Source: Phycisphaerae bacterium (GTDB lineage Bacteria > Planctomycetota > Phycisphaerae > UBA1845 > Fen-1342). From it: DNA of 64,000 nucleotides. Both the position numbers and the translations under genes were made by a program. The stretch is taken from NCBI GenBank assembly GCA_030428945.1, contig JAUIEC010000014.1, forward strand, positions 62,001 through 126,000. Direction: 5' to 3'. Shown here piece by piece: positions 59,413 through 64,000 of this stretch. How positions within the stretch are numbered: position 1 is the first letter of the stretch; every line of letters begins with the position of its first letter. The notes beneath the pieces are model-generated. The model searched no databases. It saw only the letters and a list, made by a program, of their open reading frames with translations, and was not told where the DNA came from.

Positions 59413-60521
59413 CCGCCGACGACACCCGGGCCGCCGCGATCGACCGCGCCATCTTCACCGCGATCCGCTCCCCCATGGGGTCGGGGTACCGGATCGTCTC
59501 CGCCACCGGCGGACTCTCCGCCGACGAACAACGCGGGATCGTCCGCTGCGGTCCGGCCCACGGAAGCCTCTGCGAGGACAGCCCCACCGCCAGCGGACTG
59601 GCAAGCTTCACCCTCGACAGCGGCCGGCAGTGCCTGCTGCTCGCCCGACACGCCGGCCCCGAACAGACCGCCCGCGGCGGCTACCGCGTGCTGACCCACG
59701 CGCTCGTGCTCGAACCCGACGTCTTCGCACGCTTCGGCTGGGATCCGCTCGAAATCGAACGGGCCGCCCTCGCCGCACTCGGCCCGTCCCTGCTCGACGC
59801 CCCCACCAGCCGCCTCGACCCGCTCGCGCTGCGCTACCCGCGCGGCCTGCTCGTCCGCCGACAGCGCCGCCCCGAATCGGCCGATCCGAACCATGTCGAG
59901 CGACTCGCCCGCATCGTCGCGGCGATCCTCGCAGCACACCCGACCGTCGTCCTCGGCGTCCCGCTGCCACGCGACCTGCTCCGCTGCGCACTGCTGCTGA
60001 CGCCCGCCATCCGGCGCCGCGACCTGAGCCTCTCGTGCGGACTGCGGCCGTCATCCGCCCGCCCGTTCCAGTTCGTCCTCGCCGACGGAACGCCCGGCGA
60101 AATCGGCCGGATCCGCAGCGACCAGCAGATCAACGTCTGGAACTGGGACGAGCAGATCCCGCCGGACGAAACCAACGCGCCGTGGATCCGCTTCCTGCGA
60201 CAAGGGATCCTGGCCGGGCGGTTCGAAGATGTCGCCCGCCTCGCCTCCGAGGTGGTCGCCGACGGCAGCCCCGAGGCACTCGCCGGGACGCTGCGCCTGG
60301 TCGACGACATCGCGCGGGCGGCCGAGGCGGATGCCGACACGCTCGACCGCCTGACGGAGACCTACCTGCAGTCCGCCCCGCCCAGCGGCGCGCTGCCGCA
60401 CCTGCTCGATGACCTGCGTCTGGCCCTGGTCTCGCGCCGCGCAGCCCTTGCGCAGGAAAGTCCAGAGCCGGAACCCGAAGCCGCCGCGGCCGCCACACCC
60501 CCTTCCGGGCAGGACGACTGA
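59409..60521 (+). CDS. GTPase-associated protein 1 (GAP1)-like protein
   Basis: 370 residues from ATG 59409, overlapping the GTPase stop. The N-terminal region A-I-F-T-A-I-R-S...G-S-G-Y-R-I-V-S-A-T-G-G-L and then R-G-G-Y-R-V-L-T-H-A-L-V-L resembles the GAP1 N-terminal domain of GTPase-associated conflict proteins as I remember it. The middle resembles the family's GTPase-coupled region, and the last ~40 residues are acidic and probably disordered. It has no transmembrane segment. The conserved partnership with the zinc-ribbon GTPase suggests it senses or transmits the GTPase state; the molecular activity is unknown. Confidence 0.65.
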   Translation: MTADDTRAAAIDRAIFTAIRSPMGSGYRIVSATGGLSADEQRGIVRCGPAHGSLCEDSPTASGLASFTLDSGRQCLLLARHAGPEQTARGGYRVLTHALVLEPDVFARFGWDPLEIERAALAALGPSLLDAPTSRLDPLALRYPRGLLVRRQRRPESADPNHVERLARIVAAILAAHPTVVLGVPLPRDLLRCALLLTPAIRRRDLSLSCGLRPSSARPFQFVLADGTPGEIGRIRSDQQINVWNWDEQIPPDETNAPWIRFLRQGILAGRFEDVARLASEVVADGSPEALAGTLRLVDDIARAAEADADTLDRLTETYLQSAPPSGALPHLLDDLRLALVSRRAALAQESPEPEPEAAAAATPPSGQDD

Positions 60522-60718
60522 GGCAGCGCCACCCCGCCCGAGACCCGGCCCGCTCCAACGCCCGCGAAACCCCCACCCGAACGGGGGAAAAGAGGCCGCG
60601 CCGCTCCATTCGCCGTACCCGGGCGCGGCAAACAACCACGTCCCGGTAACCCCAAACCGCCGATATCAGTTGGGAAGGCTGCGCGAATCCGGCCTGACAC
60701 CGTTCGACTGAGAGACGC

Positions 60719-63700
60719 ATGGGACCACAGAGGCACGAGGAAACACGCCGGGTCTGGATGACCTGGCTGACGCTGCTGATCGCACCCTCGATCGGCCTCG
60801 CGGCCCCCGGCGTGAGCATCACGCAAAGCGGCGGAACCACCGCCGTCGACGAAGAGGGCGCCACCGCCGACAGCTACACCGTCGTGCTCGAGGAACTCCC
60901 GAGCGCCGACGTCGAGATCGTCGTCGATCCCGACAACGAAACGGACATCGGGGCCGGGAAGGGCGCGGCCATCCTGCTGACCTTCAGCGTCGCCGACTGG
61001 GACACGCCCCAGACCGTGACCGTCACCGCCGTCGACGACAACTCCGTTGAGGGACCGCACACCTCGACGATCATCCACACCGCCAGCAGCAGCGACCCCG
61101 GATACGACGGCATCGCCATCGCCGACGTCGTCGCGACCGTGGCCGACAACGACACGGGCGGCGTGACCGTCAACGAAACCGGCGGCACGACCCGCGTCAA
61201 CGAGAGCGGCGCGACGACCGACACGTACGAGATCGTCCTCGACTCGCGGCCGTCCGCGCCCGTCACGATCACGCTGAACTGCGACGCCCAGGTCGACCTC
61301 GGCGCCGGTCCGGGCGGATCGTTCGACCTCGTGATCGGCGCGTCAAGCTGGGACCTGCCGCGCGACGTGTTCGTCACCGCCGTCGATGACAGCGACGAGG
61401 AAGGCCTGCACATCTCGACCGTCACCCACGTCGCCACCAGCAGCGATCCGGACTACAACGGAATCACGATCGCGGACGTGGCCGTCGAAATCACCGACGA
61501 CGACGCCCCCGGCGTGAAAATCACCGAGTCCGGCGGGGCGACCAGCGTCCTCGAGGAAGGACCCACCAGCGACACCTACACGATCGAACTGCTCCGCGCC
61601 CCGGCCGCGACGGTCACCATCACGATCGACCCCGACGACCAGACCGACCTGGGGGCCGGACCCGGAATCGCGGTCCCGCTCGACTTCACGGTCGTCAACT
61701 GGAGCATCGCCCGACAGATCAACGTGACCGCCGTCGACGACGCGGCCTCCGAGGGACCGCACACCTCGACCATCACCCACGCGGCCAACAGCAGCGATCC
61801 CGACTACGACGGCTTCACGATCACCGATGTCATCGCCAGCGTCGCCGACAACGACACGGCCGGCGTGACCGTCAGCGAGTCAGGCGGCAGCACCGACGTG
61901 TCCGAGGCCGGGCCGACCAGCGACACCTACACGATCGTGCTCGACTCGCAGCCGAGTGCCGACGTGATGATCACGGTCGACCCCGACCCGCAGACCGACG
62001 TCGGTGCCGGCGGCGGCGCGACGATCAGCCTGACCTTCACGACCTCCGACTGGAACACGCCCCAAACCGTCACCGTGACGGCCATCGATGACGCCATCGG
62101 CGAAGGCCCGCACACCTCGACGATCACCCACACGGCCGGCAGCGGCGACACCGCCTACGACGCGATCGCGATTGCCGACGTGACGGCCAGCGTGACCGAC
62201 AACGAGTCGGCCGGAGTCAGCATCACCCAGTCCGGCGGCACCACCGCGGCCGACGAAACCGGACCGACCAGCGACACCTACACGATCGTGCTCGACTCGC
62301 AGCCGACCGCGGACGTCACCATCACCGTCGATCCGGACACACAGACCGACCTCGGGTCCGGGCCCGGCACGGCCGTCATGCTGACCTTCACGTCCGGCAA
62401 CTGGGCCTCGGCCCGGACCGTGACCGTGACGGCCGTCGACGACGACATCGCCGAGGGCGGACACACTTCGACGATCACGCACGCCGCCAGCAGCGGCGAC
62501 CCGGGTTATGACGCCCTGCCGATTCCGAACGTCATCGCCAACCTGACCGACAACGACTCGGCCGGCGTCAGCGTGGTCGAGTCCGGCGGGACCACGGCGG
62601 TCGACGAAACCGGGCCGACCAGCGACACCTACACGATCGTGCTGACCTCCGAACCGGTCGCGGACGTGACGGTCGCCGTCGATCCCGATCCGCAGACCGA
62701 CGCCGGCAGCGGCCCGGGCACCGCCGTCAACCTGACCTTCACCGCCGGAGACTGGGACACGCCCCAGACCGTGACGATCACGGCGGTTGACGACGCCATC
62801 GACGAAGACGCCCACACCTCGACCATCACCCATACCGCGACCAGCAGCGACGGCACCTACGACGGCGCCACCATCGCCGACGTCGTCGCCAGCGTGACCG
62901 ACAACGACTCGTCCGGCGTGACCATCAACGAGTCGGGCGGAACCACCGCAGTCAACGAAACCGGACCGACCACCGACTCGTACACCGTCGTGCTGGACTC
63001 GCAGCCGACCGCGGACGTCGTCATCCGCGTCGACCCGGACCAGCAGACCGACCTGGGATCCGGCGCCGGCGTCGCGATCGACCTGACCTTCACGGCCGGG
63101 AACTGGGACACGCCCCAGTCCGTCCCGGTCACGGCCGTCGATGACGCGCTCGACGAAGACGCCCACACCTCGACGATCACCCACACCGCGACCAGCGGGG
63201 ACGGCGGCTACGACGGCATCGCGATCCCCGACGTGCTCGCGAGCGTGACCGACAACGACACGGCCGGCGTGACCAGCAGCGAGTCCGGCGGATCGACCAG
63301 CGTCAGCGAAGCCGGCCCGACCAGCGACACCTACACGGTGGTGCTCGATTCGCAGCCGACCGCCGGCGTGACCGTCAGCGTGGACCCGGATGCCCAGACC
63401 GACCTCGGCGCCGGGGCCGGCGTCGCGGTCGACCTCGTCTTCACCACCGGCGACTGGAACACCCCGCAGACCATCACCGTCACCGCGGTCGATGATGCCG
63501 TCGACGAAGGCCCGCACGCCTCGACCATCACCAAGACCGCCACCAGCACCGACGGCGACTACAACGGACTGACGATCAGCAGCGTCGTGGTCGCGGTCAC
63601 CGACAACGACACGGCCGGCGTGACCGTCGCGGAATCGGATGCCGCCACGGACATCAGCGAGACCGGCCCGACCAGCGACACCTACACGCTGGTCCTCAAC

Positions 63701-64000
63701 ACGCAACCGACCGCCGACGTCATGATCACCGTCGATCCCGACGCGCAAAGCGATGCCGGGGCCGGCGCCGGCACCGCGACCACCGTGACCTTCACGGCCG
63801 CCAACTGGAGCACGCCGCAGACGATCACGCTGACGGCTGTCGATGACGCCGTCCAGGAAGGCGGGCACACCTCGACGGTGACACACACGGCCGGCAGCGC
63901 GGACGGCAACTACAACGGCATCGCGATCGCCGACGTCGTGGCCGCGGTGACTGACAACGACACACCCGGCGTGACAGTCAGCGAGTCCGGCGGCTCGACC
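60719..64000 (+). CDS. exported giant Calx-beta-like repeat protein (3' truncated)
   Basis: The frame opens at ATG 60719 and remains open to the window edge, giving over 1090 residues. A signal peptide (W-L-T-L-L-I-A-P-S-I-G-L-A-A-P) is followed by tandem Calx-beta-like modules. Each begins G-V-(T/S)-(V/I)-x-(E/Q)-S-G-G, contains D-T-Y-T-(I/V)-V-L-(D/E)-S-Q-P and (V/I)-T-V-D-P-D, and ends (V/A)-(T/A)-D-N-D-T/S. Such modules bind calcium and occur in adhesins. No ending or anchor is visible here. It follows the GTPase operon by 197 bases on the same strand, without evidence of a link. Confidence 0.87.
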   Translation, partial: MGPQRHEETRRVWMTWLTLLIAPSIGLAAPGVSITQSGGTTAVDEEGATADSYTVVLEELPSADVEIVVDPDNETDIGAGKGAAILLTFSVADWDTPQTVTVTAVDDNSVEGPHTSTIIHTASSSDPGYDGIAIADVVATVADNDTGGVTVNETGGTTRVNESGATTDTYEIVLDSRPSAPVTITLNCDAQVDLGAGPGGSFDLVIGASSWDLPRDVFVTAVDDSDEEGLHISTVTHVATSSDPDYNGITIADVAVEITDDDAPGVKITESGGATSVLEEGPTSDTYTIELLRAPAATVTITIDPDDQTDLGAGPGIAVPLDFTVVNWSIARQINVTAVDDAASEGPHTSTITHAANSSDPDYDGFTITDVIASVADNDTAGVTVSESGGSTDVSEAGPTSDTYTIVLDSQPSADVMITVDPDPQTDVGAGGGATISLTFTTSDWNTPQTVTVTAIDDAIGEGPHTSTITHTAGSGDTAYDAIAIADVTASVTDNESAGVSITQSGGTTAADETGPTSDTYTIVLDSQPTADVTITVDPDTQTDLGSGPGTAVMLTFTSGNWASARTVTVTAVDDDIAEGGHTSTITHAASSGDPGYDALPIPNVIANLTDNDSAGVSVVESGGTTAVDETGPTSDTYTIVLTSEPVADVTVAVDPDPQTDAGSGPGTAVNLTFTAGDWDTPQTVTITAVDDAIDEDAHTSTITHTATSSDGTYDGATIADVVASVTDNDSSGVTINESGGTTAVNETGPTTDSYTVVLDSQPTADVVIRVDPDQQTDLGSGAGVAIDLTFTAGNWDTPQSVPVTAVDDALDEDAHTSTITHTATSGDGGYDGIAIPDVLASVTDNDTAGVTSSESGGSTSVSEAGPTSDTYTVVLDSQPTAGVTVSVDPDAQTDLGAGAGVAVDLVFTTGDWNTPQTITVTAVDDAVDEGPHASTITKTATSTDGDYNGLTISSVVVAVTDNDTAGVTVAESDAATDISETGPTSDTYTLVLNTQPTADVMITVDPDAQSDAGAGAGTATTVTFTAANWSTPQTITLTAVDDAVQEGGHTSTVTHTAGSADGNYNGIAIADVVAAVTDNDTPGVTVSESGGST
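60809..64000 (+). repeat. tandem 351-bp coding repeat (Calx-beta-like modules)
   Basis: Module starts fall at 60809, 61157, 61511, 61862, 62213, 62564, 62915, 63266, 63617 and 63968. From 61511 onward seven successive spacings are exactly 351 bp (117 residues); the first two are 348 and 354. The array continues past the window edge. Confidence 0.9.

Noticed and set aside
61880-63886. A 668-residue minus-strand frame opposite the Calx-beta array, with regular V-G-D-R-R repeats
   Set aside because: The repeats are the antisense reading of the 351-bp modules; the plus frame has a signal peptide and real module motifs.

Overview
This is a high-GC bacterial window that looks planctomycetal, probably Phycisphaerae-like. 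The markers are many secreted proteins ending in twin dockerin-like tags (D-x-N-x-D-G-x-V-D-L-x-D-L-A...F-G), a PEP-CTERM protein, ECF sigma factors paired with Ser/Thr kinases, a sulfatase-like TPR lipoprotein, large beta-helix, Kelch and HAF surface proteins, and a zinc-ribbon GTPase operon. The taxon is inferred from gene content; no rRNA is present. One tRNA (Thr, UGU) is encoded.

Layout. 0-5.5 kb: a truncated unknown gene, an 8-bp tandem repeat, a coupled metallo-hydrolase/gamma-carbonic anhydrase pair, and a fused transporter-like spermidine-synthase protein coupled to a phosphatase-like lipoprotein. 5.5-12.2 kb: a hybrid histidine kinase, cystathionine beta-synthase, and a Na/Pi cotransporter-PhoU protein preceded by a Pho-box-like triple repeat. 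12.2-17 kb: a large secreted protein with a sigma-54 -24/-12 promoter, divergent from a sigma-54 activator, with a long inverted repeat between them placed as an upstream activating site.

17-31.4 kb is a long minus-strand run. It holds a homologue of plant violaxanthin de-epoxidase, an alpha/beta hydrolase, a three-gene overlapping sigma/kinase operon, and a five-gene operon of ECF sigma factor, repeat surface protein, anti-sigma-like protein, TPR-CHAT protease and subtilisin. 31.5-42 kb carries a seven-haem cytochrome with a HAF-repeat protein, a Kelch/Ig protein, a mosaic pseudogene, a beta-helix protein, tRNA-Thr and a PEP-CTERM protein.

42-56 kb carries a second ECF-kinase pair, the sulfatase/TPR lipoprotein, a collagen-like lipoprotein, glycerol-1-phosphate dehydrogenase, a sodium:solute symporter and a GH18 protein. 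55.8-60.5 kb is a tight operon of two coiled-coil proteins, a formylglycine-enzyme-like protein, a zinc-ribbon GTPase and a GAP1-like partner, resembling GTPase-centred conflict or signalling systems. The right end is a truncated giant Calx-beta-like repeat protein with an exact 351-bp period.

The strongest candidates for something new are the bacterial violaxanthin de-epoxidase homologue, the ECF/anti-sigma/TPR-CHAT/subtilisin operon, the GTPase/GAP1 operon and the self-contained sigma-54 regulatory unit. All family assignments come from reading motifs by eye; no database search was run.
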